Source of the DNA: Pseudomonas faucium
GTDB taxonomy: Bacteria; Pseudomonadota; Gammaproteobacteria; Pseudomonadales; Pseudomonadaceae
Length of the DNA: 64,000 nt
Assembly (NCBI RefSeq): GCF_021602585.1
Contig: NZ_BQIP01000027.1
Span: 1 to 64,000 of the forward strand
Direction of reading: 5' to 3'
The notes beneath the pieces are model-generated. The model saw only the letters and a list, made by a program, of their open reading frames with translations. It ran no database searches and was not told where the DNA came from. Within the stretch, counting starts at the first letter, position 1; each line of letters opens with the position of its first letter. Shown here in pieces: positions 8,426-17,419 of the stretch. The position numbers and the translations under genes were made by a program.

Positions 8426-9157
8426 ATGACCGCTACCCACAAACCCCTGGTCGTCATCACCGGTGCCAGCTCCGGTATCGGCCTGGCCACCGCCAGGCTG
8501 CTCTCCGGCCGCGGCCACGCGCTGTTGCTGCTGGCCCGTCGGCTGGCGCCGATGCAGCAGCTGCAACTGCCCAACAGCCTGGCCCTGGCCGTGGACATCA
8601 CCGACCGGGCGGCGGTGCTGGCTGCCGTGGCCGAGGCCGAGGCGCAGTTCGGCCCGGTGGACGCGATCATCAACAATGCCGGGGTGATGCTGCTGGGCAG
8701 CATCGCCACGCAAGACCCAAGCGAATGGGACCGCATGCTCGACGTCAACGTGCGCGGGCTGCTCAACGGCATCCACGCGGTGGCCGGCGGCATGGTCGCG
8801 CGCAAGCGCGGCACCATCATCAACGTCAGCTCCGTGGCCGGGCGCAAGGCGTTCCCCAACCACGTGGCCTACGTCGGCACCAAGTTCGCGGTCACCGGGT
8901 TGTCCGAGAACCTGCGCGAAGAGCTGGCGCCAAGCAACGTGCGGGTGATCACCATCGAGCCGGGGGCGGTGGATACCGAGCTGCTCAGCCACACCACCGA
9001 CGACGCCATCAAGGCCGGCTACGACGACTGGAAGCAGGAGATGGGCGGGGTGCTCAGCGCCGAGCACATCGCCGAGGTGATCGACTTTGCCTATGGCCAG
9101 CCGCAGTCGGTGTGCGTGCGCGAGATCGTGGTCTGCGCGACCCGGCAACAGGCCTGA
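8426..9157 (+). CDS. SDR family oxidoreductase
   Basis: A 243-residue classical short-chain dehydrogenase. TGASSGIG lies at residues 12-19, followed by NNAGVM, the catalytic Ser in INVSSVAG and YVGTK. The later GAVDTELLSH segment is typical of the family of NADP-dependent 3-hydroxy or quinone reductases. The start has cagga upstream. It is divergent from the LysR gene and followed by a hairpin terminator at 9182. The substrate is unknown. Confidence 0.88.
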   Translation: MTATHKPLVVITGASSGIGLATARLLSGRGHALLLLARRLAPMQQLQLPNSLALAVDITDRAAVLAAVAEAEAQFGPVDAIINNAGVMLLGSIATQDPSEWDRMLDVNVRGLLNGIHAVAGGMVARKRGTIINVSSVAGRKAFPNHVAYVGTKFAVTGLSENLREELAPSNVRVITIEPGAVDTELLSHTTDDAIKAGYDDWKQEMGGVLSAEHIAEVIDFAYGQPQSVCVREIVVCATRQQA

Positions 9158-9181
9158 CGCACCACGGCCGGCAAGACCTCA

Positions 9182-9203
9182 GGTCACCTGCGGGTGGCCT
9201 TTT
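9182..9203 (+). terminator. Rho-independent terminator after the SDR gene
   Basis: ggtcacc pairs with ggtggcc (one G-T pair) around a short loop, followed by tttt. It sits 24 bases past the SDR stop. Confidence 0.65.
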
Positions 9204-9274
9204 GGCTTGCGCGGTCAATACTTCCCTGTACAGGCGGGCGTGCTGCGGGTTTCGCGCGCCGCGGGAGGTTACCG

Positions 9275-10204
9275 ATGAACAAGCTAGCAATTGTGGGTGC
9301 CGGGCTGGTGGGCGAGGCGGCGGCGCAGATCATCGCTCGGGAAGAGTTGTGCCATGAACTGGTGTTGCTCGATGTGCAGGGCGAACTGGCCAAGGGCAAG
9401 GCGCTGGATATCTGGCAGGCGGCCATCGAGTCGGGCTCCGATACCCGGGTGGTGGGCGGGGCCGATGCGCAGATGCTGCAAGGTGCCGACCTGGTGGTGA
9501 TCACCGCGGGCGTGCCACGCAAGCCCGGCCAGTCGCGCCAGGATGTGTTGAGCATCAACCTGCCGATTCTCGACGGCATCCTGGCGGATATCAGGCGCCA
9601 GGCGCCGGCTGCGACGCTGTTGGTGGTGTCCAACCCGGTGGATGTGCTGACCTACCGGGCCTGGTCGGTCAGCGGGCTGGAGCGCGACAAGGTATTCGGC
9701 CAGGCCGGGGTGCTGGATACCGCGCGCATGAAGTGCTTCATCGCCGAGGAAACCGGCTTTTCCGCACGCGATATCACCGCGCTGGTGCTGGGCGGGCACG
9801 GCGACAGCATGGTGCCGCTGATGCGCTACTGCGCGGTCGGTTCGGTGCCGCTGGCGCAGTTTCTGTCCAGCGAGCAGATCGAGCGGATCGTGCAGCGCAC
9901 CCGCCAGGGTGGCGGCGAGATCCTGGGCTTGAAGAAGGTCGGCAGCGCCTGCGATGCACCGGGTGTGGCGATTGCCCAGATGGTCGATGCCATCGCCCAT
10001 GGGCGCAACCGCATCTTGCCGACGGTGGCGATCCTCGAGGGCGAATACGGGCGCACGGATATCGCCATGGGTGTGCCCTGCGTGCTGGCCAGGCAAGGGA
10101 TTGCCCGGGTGATCGAAATGCCGCTGGATGCGCAGGAGCAGGCGATGTTCGACCACTCGGCCGATCAGGTCGCGCGTGATATTGCCGAAATGAAGGCACT
10201 CTAA
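9275..10204 (+). CDS. mdh: Malate dehydrogenase (NAD-dependent, LDH-like type)
   Basis: 309 residues; interconverts malate and oxaloacetate in the cytoplasm. The Rossmann motif GAGLVG is at residues 8-13. The substrate loop VPRKPGQSR carries Arg82 and Arg88; an Arg in the first place selects malate over lactate. Asn in SNPVDVLTY and catalytic His175 in GGHGDSMVP are present. The ATG at 9275 has gggaggtt upstream; the longer in-frame reading from 9194 starts inside the terminator. A terminator precedes it and a DHFR-like gene follows. Confidence 0.88.
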   Translation: MNKLAIVGAGLVGEAAAQIIAREELCHELVLLDVQGELAKGKALDIWQAAIESGSDTRVVGGADAQMLQGADLVVITAGVPRKPGQSRQDVLSINLPILDGILADIRRQAPAATLLVVSNPVDVLTYRAWSVSGLERDKVFGQAGVLDTARMKCFIAEETGFSARDITALVLGGHGDSMVPLMRYCAVGSVPLAQFLSSEQIERIVQRTRQGGGEILGLKKVGSACDAPGVAIAQMVDAIAHGRNRILPTVAILEGEYGRTDIAMGVPCVLARQGIARVIEMPLDAQEQAMFDHSADQVARDIAEMKAL

Positions 10205-10241
10205 AGCGCTCCCACAATGCCCACCACACAAGAGGCAAACC

Positions 10242-10880
10242 ATGAGCAAGGTATTCGTCAACATCGGCCTGAGCCTTGACGGCTACATGGCACCGGAAGG
10301 CATGAGCATCGAGCACTGGGACCACCCCGAGTACAAGGACTGGGGCGCCAAGTGGGGCGCGCTCATGAGCTGGATTCTCAAGCAGCAGTACTTTCGCGAA
10401 CACCTGCTGTTCGCCAAAGGCGGCGAAACCGGCCCGGTCAACGACATGCTGCGCAGCACCATGGAGCGTGCCGGCGCCTACATCATGGGCAAGCGCATGT
10501 TCGATGCCGGCGAGCGCAGCTGGCCAGAAGAGGCGCCATTCCACGCTCCGGTGCTGGTCCTCACTCACCAGCAGCGCGAGCCGTGGGTGCGGCCGGGCGG
10601 CACCACCTTCCACTTCTTCAACCACGGCCCGGCCAAGGCGCTGGAGCAAGCCCGGGCACTGGCGGGCGGCCGCGACATCCGCATCTCGGGCGGCGCCGAT
10701 GTGATACAGCAGTACCTGAACCTCGACGCCATCGACGAACTGGAGATTGCCCTGGCGCCGGTCATCTTCGCCAGCGGCCGGCGCCTGTTCGAGCACCTGC
10801 ACGGCCCCGCCCCGCAGTTTCGCATCGACAAGGCCCTGCACACGCCAGACGCCACGCACCTGCGCTACGTGCGTGGCTGA
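10242..10880 (+). CDS. Dihydrofolate reductase (RibD C-terminal domain) family protein
   Basis: A 212-residue protein beginning MSKVFVNIGLSLDGYMAPEG, the usual start of the RibD-C/YwjB-like DHFR-fold family. It also has YIMGKRMFDAGE and a GGADVIQQYL segment like the NADPH-binding strand. These proteins are NADPH-dependent reductases of mostly unknown substrate and are not the essential folate enzyme. The ATG has aagaggcaaacc upstream. It may be expressed alone or with mdh, 37 bases upstream. Confidence 0.85.
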   Translation: MSKVFVNIGLSLDGYMAPEGMSIEHWDHPEYKDWGAKWGALMSWILKQQYFREHLLFAKGGETGPVNDMLRSTMERAGAYIMGKRMFDAGERSWPEEAPFHAPVLVLTHQQREPWVRPGGTTFHFFNHGPAKALEQARALAGGRDIRISGGADVIQQYLNLDAIDELEIALAPVIFASGRRLFEHLHGPAPQFRIDKALHTPDATHLRYVRG

Positions 10881-10957
10881 AACCGCCAGTCCTCCCTGGC
10901 GGTGAGTTTCTGGCATCATGCACCGGCCCTTTCCGAACGCTGAACGAGCCTCAAACC

Positions 10958-11596
10958 ATGGACCCGCATACCTTACTGGCCTTCACCCTGGTCGCTGCGA
11001 TTGCCATCGCCAGCCCCGGCCCTGCGACACTGATGGCGATCAACAACAGCCTGGCCCATGGCCAACGCAGCACGATCTGGTCCTCGCTGGGCAACGCCAG
11101 TGGCCTGTTCTGCCTGTCGGCAGCCGCGATGCTGGGCCTGGGCGCGTTGCTAGCCAGCTCCGAATGGCTGTTCAACCTGGTGAAGATCGCCGGCGCCGGT
11201 TACCTGTTGTACCTGGGCGTGAAGCAGCTGCTGAACAAACGCCCGCTGCTGGCAGGCGACATCCACGCAGGGGAGGCCCGCAGGCCGACGCGCCGCAAGT
11301 TGTACCGCTCGGCATTCTTCACCGCGCTGTCCAACCCCAAGGCGACGCTGTTCTTCACGGCGCTGTTCCCGCAGTTCATCGACCAGGGCGCCGCCTTGTT
11401 CCCGCAGTTTCTGATCCTGACGGCGATTTTCATGACGCTCTCGGTGTCGTCGCTGAGCCTGTACGCCGCGCTGGCCTCGCGCGCCAAGGGCGTGCTGCAG
11501 CGCCCCGAGTGGTCGCGCTGGGTCAGCCGCGGCGTGGGGGTGACCTTCATCGGCTTTGCGGCCGGGATCCTCGCCATGCGCCGGCAGACGGCCTGA
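10958..11596 (+). CDS. LysE family translocator
   Basis: A 212-residue inner-membrane exporter of the LysE/RhtB family with about six membrane segments. The signature near the N-terminus, ASPGPATLMAINNSLAHGQR, is the conserved PGP motif. SNPKATLFFTALFPQFI is the conserved central motif. The start at 10958 (MDPHTLLAFT) is chosen because upstream sequence in this frame overlaps the DHFR-like gene. A LysR gene begins 3 bases after it on the same strand, so the two are probably cotranscribed and the regulator probably controls export. Confidence 0.88.
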   Translation: MDPHTLLAFTLVAAIAIASPGPATLMAINNSLAHGQRSTIWSSLGNASGLFCLSAAAMLGLGALLASSEWLFNLVKIAGAGYLLYLGVKQLLNKRPLLAGDIHAGEARRPTRRKLYRSAFFTALSNPKATLFFTALFPQFIDQGAALFPQFLILTAIFMTLSVSSLSLYAALASRAKGVLQRPEWSRWVSRGVGVTFIGFAAGILAMRRQTA

Positions 11597-11599
11597 GCC

Positions 11600-12478
11600 A
11601 TGACCGACAGTGCAAAACCCAACCGCGCCATCTACGACCTGGACATGCTCCGCGCCGTGGTGATGGTGGCCGACTGCGGCAGCTTCACCACCGCCGCCGC
11701 CCGCCTGCATTCCACCCAGTCGACGGTCAGCCAGAAGGTACGGCGCCTGGAAGAAATGGTCGGGCACCAGCTGCTCGACCGCAGCAACCGCGAAGTGCAC
11801 CCCACCGATGCCGGCGAGACCCTGCTGGGCTACGCGCGGCACCTTCTGGCGGTGAGCAACCAGTTGAGCGAAGCCTTGTCGGGTGGGGTGACGGTCACCG
11901 TGCGCATCGGCCTGCCCGACGACTTTGTCGCCGGCAAGACCGTGCAGGCGCTGGCGGCTTTCAACCGGCGCAACCCCAAGGTCAAGCTGGAGATCACCGG
12001 CGGCCTGAGCCGCGACCTGATGAGCGCCTACGACCGTGGCGAACTGGACCTGGTGCTGGTCAAGCAGCGGCGCCACAGCCGCGAGGCCAATGCCTGCCAG
12101 CCGGAGCGCATCGAGTGGTTCGACAGCGCCCAGTACCCGTGTTTCGCCCAGGACCCGATCCCGCTGGTCACCTTCCCGCCGCGCGGGCTGTACCGCGACG
12201 ACATGATCAACGCCATCGAGGCCATGGGCCGCAGCTGGCGCATCGGCTTTACCAGCTCGAGCCTGGCCGGCATCCAGGAAGCGGTGGCCAATGGCCTGGG
12301 CGTGAGCCTGCTGCCGCTGCGCGTGGTCACGCCGGAGCATCGAATTCTGGGGGCAAAGGAGGGGTTCAAGCCGATCAAGGTGTTCGAGGCGGCGATCTTC
12401 CATGGGCCCACGGCGGACCCTGTGGTCAAGGAGCTGGCCGATATCCTGATCGGGATTCTCAGGGCCGAGGCTGAGTAG
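11600..12478 (+). CDS. LysR-family transcriptional regulator
   Basis: 292 residues: an N-terminal winged helix (about 12-72, with AARLHSTQSTVSQKVRRLEE) and an effector domain. It resembles the IciA/ArgP-adjacent and YdhB-type regulators found with LysE exporters. It is translated 3 bases after the LysE stop and ends at a strong GC hairpin shared with the convergent amidohydrolase gene. The effector is not predictable. Confidence 0.85.
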   Translation: MTDSAKPNRAIYDLDMLRAVVMVADCGSFTTAAARLHSTQSTVSQKVRRLEEMVGHQLLDRSNREVHPTDAGETLLGYARHLLAVSNQLSEALSGGVTVTVRIGLPDDFVAGKTVQALAAFNRRNPKVKLEITGGLSRDLMSAYDRGELDLVLVKQRRHSREANACQPERIEWFDSAQYPCFAQDPIPLVTFPPRGLYRDDMINAIEAMGRSWRIGFTSSSLAGIQEAVANGLGVSLLPLRVVTPEHRILGAKEGFKPIKVFEAAIFHGPTADPVVKELADILIGILRAEAE

Positions 12479-12481
12479 TGC

Positions 12482-12504
12482 CGGGGGGCGGCAAGCGCCC
12501 CCCG
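12482..12504. terminator. Strong GC hairpin between convergent genes
   Basis: A perfect 9-bp stem, cggggggcg / cgccccccg, with a gcaag loop sits directly after the LysR stop and 10 bases before the end of the convergent amidohydrolase. A tttt follows on the plus side after a 7-base gap. It probably serves both genes. Confidence 0.65.
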
Positions 12505-12514
12505 CTGGCCGTTT

Positions 12515-13732
12515 TCAGCGGCGCAGTTCCTGGGCGAATTGCGCTGCCTGCAACTGCAGCACCGCAGGCCCGCCCCAGAACGCGCCACGGCGCACGATCA
12601 CCCGTTCATGCAGCGCCGCCGCCACCGCCGCGGCCGCATTCGGCGCCTTGAACAGCACGAAACTCGCCTCGTTGCCGACCTTCAGCCCGTAGTCCTGCTT
12701 GCCCATCACGCCGGCACTGGCCTCGGTCGCCATGTGCAGCGCCACGCGCAGTTCCTCGTCGGTGTTGAAGCCCGAGCGGTAGCTCACCAGCATGGCCCGC
12801 TGCAGCATGTCGCCGTTGCCGTAGGGCCACCAGGCGTCCTGGATGTTGTCGTTGCCGGTGAACACCCGCACGCCACCGGCACGCAGGCGCAGCACCGGTG
12901 GGAAGGCGTGCTCGCCCGGCGCGTTGGTCATGATCGACACACCGGCCTTGGCCAGCACCTGGGCGGTGCGGTCGACCACGCTGTCGCTGACGTCGCCCAG
13001 GCCATAGGCATGGCTGACCGCGACCAGCCCTTGCATGCCCAGTGCCTGGGTGCGCGCGGCGATGCGTTCGAGCTGGGCGATGCAGATGTCGCCGGGCTCG
13101 TGCAGGTGGATGTCGACCTTCACGCCATGGCGCTCGGCGATGCCGAAGACGATGTCGAGCTGGCCCTCGGCGTCGCCGTCCAGGGTCGTCGGGTCGATGC
13201 CGCCGACCACCTGGACCCCTTCACGCACGGCTGCCTCCATCACCTCGGCGGTGCCGGGGCAGCTCACCACGCCGGCCTGGGGGAAGGCCACCAGCTCGAT
13301 GTCGACCAGGTCCTTGCAGGTTTCACGGGCCTGGAGGATGGCCCGCAGGTTATCCAGGCCGGTGGTGGCGTCCACGTCCACATGGCAGCGCATGGCCAGG
13401 GTGCCGAACGAGGCGGCCTGGCGAATCAGCGCCTCGGCGCGCTCGACGATCGGCGGGGCGCTGGCCAGTTCGCGCTTTTCCACGGCCAGGCGCTCGCGCA
13501 GGCTGGCGACCACCTGGTGGGGGTGCCAGCGGTCGCCGACGAAGCTTTTGTCGAGGTGGATATGGCCGTCGACGAACCCTGGCAGTGCCAGCAGGCCTTC
13601 GAGGTCGATGGTTTCGCGGGCCGGCTCGGCGGCGCGCTGCGCGCCGAGGTGGCTGATGCGCCCGCTCTTCACGGCGATGTGCAGTGGCAGGCCATCGGCG
13701 TCGATGGCGTTGATGAACTCACGGTCGTTCAT
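12515..13732 (-). CDS. Amidohydrolase, cytosine-deaminase-like
   Basis: 405 residues of the CodA-like amidohydrolase subfamily, which removes amino groups from cyclic amidines such as cytosine or creatinine. Metal and catalytic residues are intact: HIH at 57-59 (GFVDGHIHLDK), Gln in VAFPQAG, H-x-x-E in DIHLHEPGD, His in VSHAYGLGD and the strand-8 Asp in TGNDNIQDAW. The ATG at 13732 has gggcctccc upstream, and the 13837 alternative lies in the regulatory region. It is divergent from an MFS carrier with a shared operator-like inverted repeat, suggesting uptake and deamination of one substrate. Confidence 0.85.
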   Translation of the reverse strand: MNDREFINAIDADGLPLHIAVKSGRISHLGAQRAAEPARETIDLEGLLALPGFVDGHIHLDKSFVGDRWHPHQVVASLRERLAVEKRELASAPPIVERAEALIRQAASFGTLAMRCHVDVDATTGLDNLRAILQARETCKDLVDIELVAFPQAGVVSCPGTAEVMEAAVREGVQVVGGIDPTTLDGDAEGQLDIVFGIAERHGVKVDIHLHEPGDICIAQLERIAARTQALGMQGLVAVSHAYGLGDVSDSVVDRTAQVLAKAGVSIMTNAPGEHAFPPVLRLRAGGVRVFTGNDNIQDAWWPYGNGDMLQRAMLVSYRSGFNTDEELRVALHMATEASAGVMGKQDYGLKVGNEASFVLFKAPNAAAAVAAALHERVIVRRGAFWGGPAVLQLQAAQFAQELRR

Positions 13733-14061
13733 GGGAGGCCCTTGTGCAGCAGGGCCGGCTCGGCAGTACGCACCAGGCGAGCTGGCCCCTTTGGTTGTCA
13801 GTAGCGGTACACGGTAGGGAAGATGCCCGTGCCTCACAAATTAATTATCAGGATCGATTGCAGTGCGTTTCTGGATACAGCCCGGCAAACTTCGCCTGCA
13901 TTAAAAAGCCCACTGCAGTCGATTTCGATATTTAACTTTCCAAGCTTTCGAACAGGCCCCAGGATTGACCGCGAGCCGGCCTGCAAGCTGTCTATTACGG
14001 CACTGGCGGCGCGGTCGGCACACACAATAAAAACAAAACAGCCGTGTTCGGGGATCTGTTC
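13733..14061. other. Divergent promoter region between amidohydrolase and MFS carrier
   Basis: A 329-base gap with no credible gene. It is more A/T-rich than its surroundings between about 13840 and 14040, and contains a 13-bp inverted repeat (12 of 13 match): atcgattgcagtg at 13853-13865 and cactgcagtcgat at 13911-13923. It must hold the promoters of both flanking genes. Confidence 0.7.
13853..13923. promoter_or_regulatory. Operator-like long-spaced inverted repeat
   Basis: Arms 13853-13865 and 13911-13923 are inverted copies with one mismatch, separated by 45 bases. Arms at this spacing could be bridged by a regulator tetramer such as a LysR protein; two LysR genes flank the region (11600 and 16099). 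Confidence 0.45.
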
Positions 14062-15216
14062 ATGATCAATGATTCCAGGCGCCTGCGCGCCGCCCTTATC
14101 TTCATTGCCTGCACTTCATTCATCGTCTGTGGCGTGCAGCCCATCTTCATGGGCTTGCTGACGGAACGCCTGAACCTGTCACTGGACCTGCAGGGCTGGG
14201 TGGTGTCGGTCGAGATGATCGGCATGACCCTGGGCACCTTGTTGTGCCCGCTCATGATGAAGCGCCATGGCGGGCGCAGCCTGTGCCTGCTGGTCGGCCT
14301 GCTGTGCGTGGCCTTGAGCATCGCCACTGCCTTCGCCGAAACCCACACCGTGCTGCTGGCCGTGCGCCTGGCGGCCGGCACCTGCGCCGGGCTGGTGTAT
14401 GCCTACGCGGTGTCGACCCTTGGCCGGCTGCCCAACCAGGACCGCTCGTTCGGCCTGATGCTGTTGCTGCAAACCCCGGAGTACTCGCTGTTTTCCGCCG
14501 CATTGCCGGTGCTCGCCGCGCAGAGCGGGGCGGTCACGGCCCTGTGCTCGTTCGGCCTGTGGTACCTGTTGATCTGCGCCGCCGCCCTGGCCCTGCCGCG
14601 CCGCCCCGCAGCGCTGCTGGCCAGCGGCGAAGGCTCGCCGGCCCAGGGCGGCTCGGCGCGTACCGGGCGCACGGCGCTGGTGGGCATGCTGTTCATGCAG
14701 ATCGCCATCTACTGCGTGTGGGGCTTCATCGACCAGCTGGCACGCGACCAGGGCATTGACGGCGTGGACATCGGCTGGGCCTTCGGCCTGTCGGCGCTGG
14801 GCGGCTTGCCCGGGGCCGGGCTGCCGAGCCTTCTGGGTGCGCGGGTCAACCGCCAGGTGATGATCGCCGTGGGCCTGGTGGCGGTGTTCATCTCCATCGC
14901 CATGCTCACCGGCCACACCCGCACGCCGACGCAGCTGTGCGTTGCGCTGCTGCTGATCAACTTCGGCTGGGTGCTGTCGCTGTCGTACTACATGGCGCTG
15001 ATCACCACCAACGACCCGACCGGCAAGCTCACGCCGCTGGTCAGCATCACCCTGATGGGCGCCGCGGCGGTGACGCCTGCGCTGATCGCCATGCTGGTGG
15101 AAGGCTCCAACCAGCAACTGATCTTCGTGCTGGGCACGGCGGCGCTGGTGGTCGCGTTTGCCGTCACGTGCCTGGGCGCGGGGCCGAAGGCGCTGCGCGG
15201 CAAGGCCGCTTGCTGA
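14062..15216 (+). CDS. MFS transporter
   Basis: A 384-residue inner-membrane carrier with about 12 hydrophobic segments ([20 protein letters not shown] ...). The first cytoplasmic loop carries the reduced MFS motif (LMMKRHGGR). The ATG at 14062 is preferred over 14044 because ggggat lies 6-11 bases upstream. It is divergent from the cytosine-deaminase-like gene and overlaps the end of cynR by 53 bases on the opposite strand. The substrate is unknown; the context suggests a nitrogen compound. Confidence 0.85.
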   Translation: MINDSRRLRAALIFIACTSFIVCGVQPIFMGLLTERLNLSLDLQGWVVSVEMIGMTLGTLLCPLMMKRHGGRSLCLLVGLLCVALSIATAFAETHTVLLAVRLAAGTCAGLVYAYAVSTLGRLPNQDRSFGLMLLLQTPEYSLFSAALPVLAAQSGAVTALCSFGLWYLLICAAALALPRRPAALLASGEGSPAQGGSARTGRTALVGMLFMQIAIYCVWGFIDQLARDQGIDGVDIGWAFGLSALGGLPGAGLPSLLGARVNRQVMIAVGLVAVFISIAMLTGHTRTPTQLCVALLLINFGWVLSLSYYMALITTNDPTGKLTPLVSITLMGAAAVTPALIAMLVEGSNQQLIFVLGTAALVVAFAVTCLGAGPKALRGKAAC

Positions 15217-16099
15217 ACAGGCGTTCCCCCACCACCTCGTTGGCCAGTTCGATGAAGGCCCGTGCTGCAGCGCTCTGGTAAGCCCCCCGGCGCTGCATCA
15301 GCACGGCGGTGCGCTGCAGGCGCACCGGGTCCAGCGCAATGGCCAGCAGGTCTTCATGGGCCAGCGCGATGGTCGCGGGCAGCAGGGTGGCCAGGGCCGT
15401 CCTGCGCACGATTTCGATCACCGCACTGATGGCGTTGGCCTCCATCCGCACCTGCGGGCGAATGTCGTGCTGCTGGCAGAAGCGGTCGATCTGCTCGCGG
15501 GTGGCGAACTCGGTGCCCAGCAGAATCAGCGATTGCGCGCTCAGCGCCTGCAGCCCGACGGACTGCGCCGTGGCCAAGGGGTGGCGGTCGTTGACCACCA
15601 GGGCCAGGGTTTCCACCAACAGCGGGGTGGCTTCGATGTCCTGGGCCTGCACCTGCTCGAAGGCGATCCCCACATCCAGCCCATCGGCGAGCAGCAGCGC
15701 CTCCATGCGCTCCTGGGACAGCTCGCGCACATCCAGGGTGATGTGCGGGTAACGGCTGTGAAAGGCCTCCACCAATGGGCCTACCAGGTAGGTGGTGAAG
15801 GTTGGCGTCACGGCAATGCGCAGCGCGCCGCGGCTGAGGTCGCCGACATCGTGGATGGCGCGCTTGGCTTCCTCCAGCTCCTGCGCCGCCCGCCGGGCAT
15901 AGCGCAGGTACACCTCACCGGCATCGGTCAGGCGCGTGGTGCGCCCGCTGCGGTCGAACAACTGCGCGCCCAGGCTTTCCTCCAGCTGCCGGACCTGCTG
16001 CGACAAGGCCGGCTGGGACACGTGCAAGGCCGCGGCGGCGCGGGTGAAGCTCAGGTGTTCGGCCACCGCGAGGAAGTACTGGATGTGGCGGGCAAGCAT
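15164..16099 (-). CDS. cynR: Cyanate-responsive LysR regulator CynR
   Basis: 311 residues. The N-terminus ([20 protein letters not shown]), the helix-turn-helix ([19 protein letters not shown]) and the effector domain ([45 protein letters not shown]) follow E. coli CynR closely. It activates cynTS in the presence of cyanate. It is divergent from cynT, with a short A/T-rich interval between them. Its 3' end overlaps the end of the convergent MFS gene by 53 bases and is longer than needed for the fold. Confidence 0.93.
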   Translation of the reverse strand: MLARHIQYFLAVAEHLSFTRAAAALHVSQPALSQQVRQLEESLGAQLFDRSGRTTRLTDAGEVYLRYARRAAQELEEAKRAIHDVGDLSRGALRIAVTPTFTTYLVGPLVEAFHSRYPHITLDVRELSQERMEALLLADGLDVGIAFEQVQAQDIEATPLLVETLALVVNDRHPLATAQSVGLQALSAQSLILLGTEFATREQIDRFCQQHDIRPQVRMEANAISAVIEIVRRTALATLLPATIALAHEDLLAIALDPVRLQRTAVLMQRRGAYQSAAARAFIELANEVVGERLFSKRPCRAAPSAPRPGT

Positions 16100-16110
16100 G
16101 GCTACTCACA

Positions 16111-16123
16111 TAAGATTATCTGA
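16111..16123. promoter_or_regulatory. Candidate CynR T-N11-A site
   Basis: taagattatctga in the 110-base cynR-cynT interval fits the LysR T-N11-A pattern and is followed by a related aatcataaat. It is 12 bases upstream of the cynR ATG and about 90 upstream of cynT, as expected for divergent control. Confidence 0.45.
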
Positions 16124-16209
16124 TGTACCTAATCATAAATGAGACTTTTACCTTATGCCATGCGCTGCGTAACCTTTGCCTCACACCACGCCAGACAGAG
16201 GCAACAGCC

Positions 16210-16869
16210 ATGAAAGAGATCATCGACGGCTTCCTGAAATTCCAGCAAGACGCCTTCCCCGAGCGGGTCAAGCTGTTCAAGGACCTGGCCACCCAGCAAA
16301 GCCCACGGGCGCTGTTCATCTCCTGCTCCGACAGCCGCCTGGTGCCGGAGCTGGTCACCCAGCGCGAACCGGGCGAGCTGTTCGTCATCCGCAACGCCGG
16401 CAACATCGTGCCGTCCTACGGCCCCGAGCCTGGCGGCGTGTCGGCCTCGGTCGAGTATGCGGTGGCCGCGCTGCAGGTCGCCGACATCGTCATCTGCGGG
16501 CATTCCGATTGCGGCGCCATGACCGCCATCGCCACCTGCAAGTGCCTGGACCACATGCCCGCCGTGGCCGGCTGGCTGCGCTACGCCGACTCCGCCCGGG
16601 TGGTCAACGAAGCCCGCCAGCATCAGGACCGGCACAGCAAGGTCGAGGCCATGGTGCGCGAGAACGTCATCGCCCAGCTGGCCAACATCCAGACCCACCC
16701 CTCGGTGCGCCTGGCCCTTGAAGAAGGCCGCGTCACCTTGCACGGCTGGGTCTACGACATCGAGAGCGGGCGCATCGACGCCTTCGATGGCCGCACTGGC
16801 CGGTTCCTGCCGCTGGCCGCCAACCCGCAAGTACACGCCGTATCCCATCAACCCAAGCACGTTGCCTGA
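16210..16869 (+). CDS. cynT: Beta-class carbonic anhydrase
   Basis: 219 residues. It recycles the CO2 released by cyanase back to bicarbonate, which cyanase needs as co-substrate. Zinc ligands are visible: Cys and Asp/Arg of CSDSR (about residues 39-43), and His and Cys of CGHSDCGAM (near 98-101). The ATG at 16210 ([13 protein letters not shown]) has gaggcaacagcc upstream; the in-frame reading from 16123 begins in the operator region. It is the first gene of cynTS, with cynS 24 bases downstream. Confidence 0.93.
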   Translation: MKEIIDGFLKFQQDAFPERVKLFKDLATQQSPRALFISCSDSRLVPELVTQREPGELFVIRNAGNIVPSYGPEPGGVSASVEYAVAALQVADIVICGHSDCGAMTAIATCKCLDHMPAVAGWLRYADSARVVNEARQHQDRHSKVEAMVRENVIAQLANIQTHPSVRLALEEGRVTLHGWVYDIESGRIDAFDGRTGRFLPLAANPQVHAVSHQPKHVA

Positions 16870-16893
16870 ACCATTACCCCAAGGAGACACCCC

Positions 16894-17364
16894 ATGATCC
16901 AGTCCCAAGCCACCCAGAGCGTTCGCCAGGCCCTGACCGAAGTCATCCTCATGGCCAAGGCCCGCAAGGACCTGTCGTATGCGCAGATCACCGAGGGCAC
17001 CGGCCTGTCCGAAGCCTTCGTCACCGCCGCCTTGCTCGGCCAGCACCCGCTGCCGGCCAGCGCCGCCCAGGTGGTCGGTGACAAGCTTGGCCTCGACGTC
17101 GATGGCATTGCCCTGCTGCAGACCGTGCCGGTGCGTGGCTGCATGGAGCGCGGTGTGCCGACCGACCCGACGATCTACCGCTTCTACGAGATGCTGCAGG
17201 TCTATGGCACCACGCTGAAGGCGCTGGTCCACGAGAAGTTCGGTGACGGCATCATCAGTGCCATCAACTTCAAGCTCGACATCAAGAAGGTCGAAGACCC
17301 CGAAGGCGGCTCCCGCGCGGTGATCACGCTGGATGGCAAGTACCTGCCGACCAAACCTTTCTGA
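16894..17364 (+). CDS. cynS: Cyanate hydratase (cyanase)
   Basis: 156 residues, the same length as E. coli cyanase. It converts cyanate and bicarbonate to ammonia and CO2 (via carbamate) as a cytoplasmic decamer. The catalytic residues Arg96, Glu99 and Ser122 fall at exactly the E. coli positions (IYRFYEML and [10 protein letters not shown]). caaggaga lies upstream of the ATG. It follows cynT and precedes a divergent amidohydrolase 55 bases downstream that is probably cotranscribed. Confidence 0.96.
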   Translation: MIQSQATQSVRQALTEVILMAKARKDLSYAQITEGTGLSEAFVTAALLGQHPLPASAAQVVGDKLGLDVDGIALLQTVPVRGCMERGVPTDPTIYRFYEMLQVYGTTLKALVHEKFGDGIISAINFKLDIKKVEDPEGGSRAVITLDGKYLPTKPF

Positions 17365-17419
17365 TACCCCGCTGATCGGCCTGGCGCCCCACGGCGCCGG
17401 GCCTGTAGGAGTGAAGCGC

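Noticed and set aside
9275-10204. Lactate dehydrogenase as an alternative to malate dehydrogenase
   Set aside because: The substrate loop has Arg82 (VPRKPGQSR), which selects dicarboxylates. LDH would have Gln at this position.
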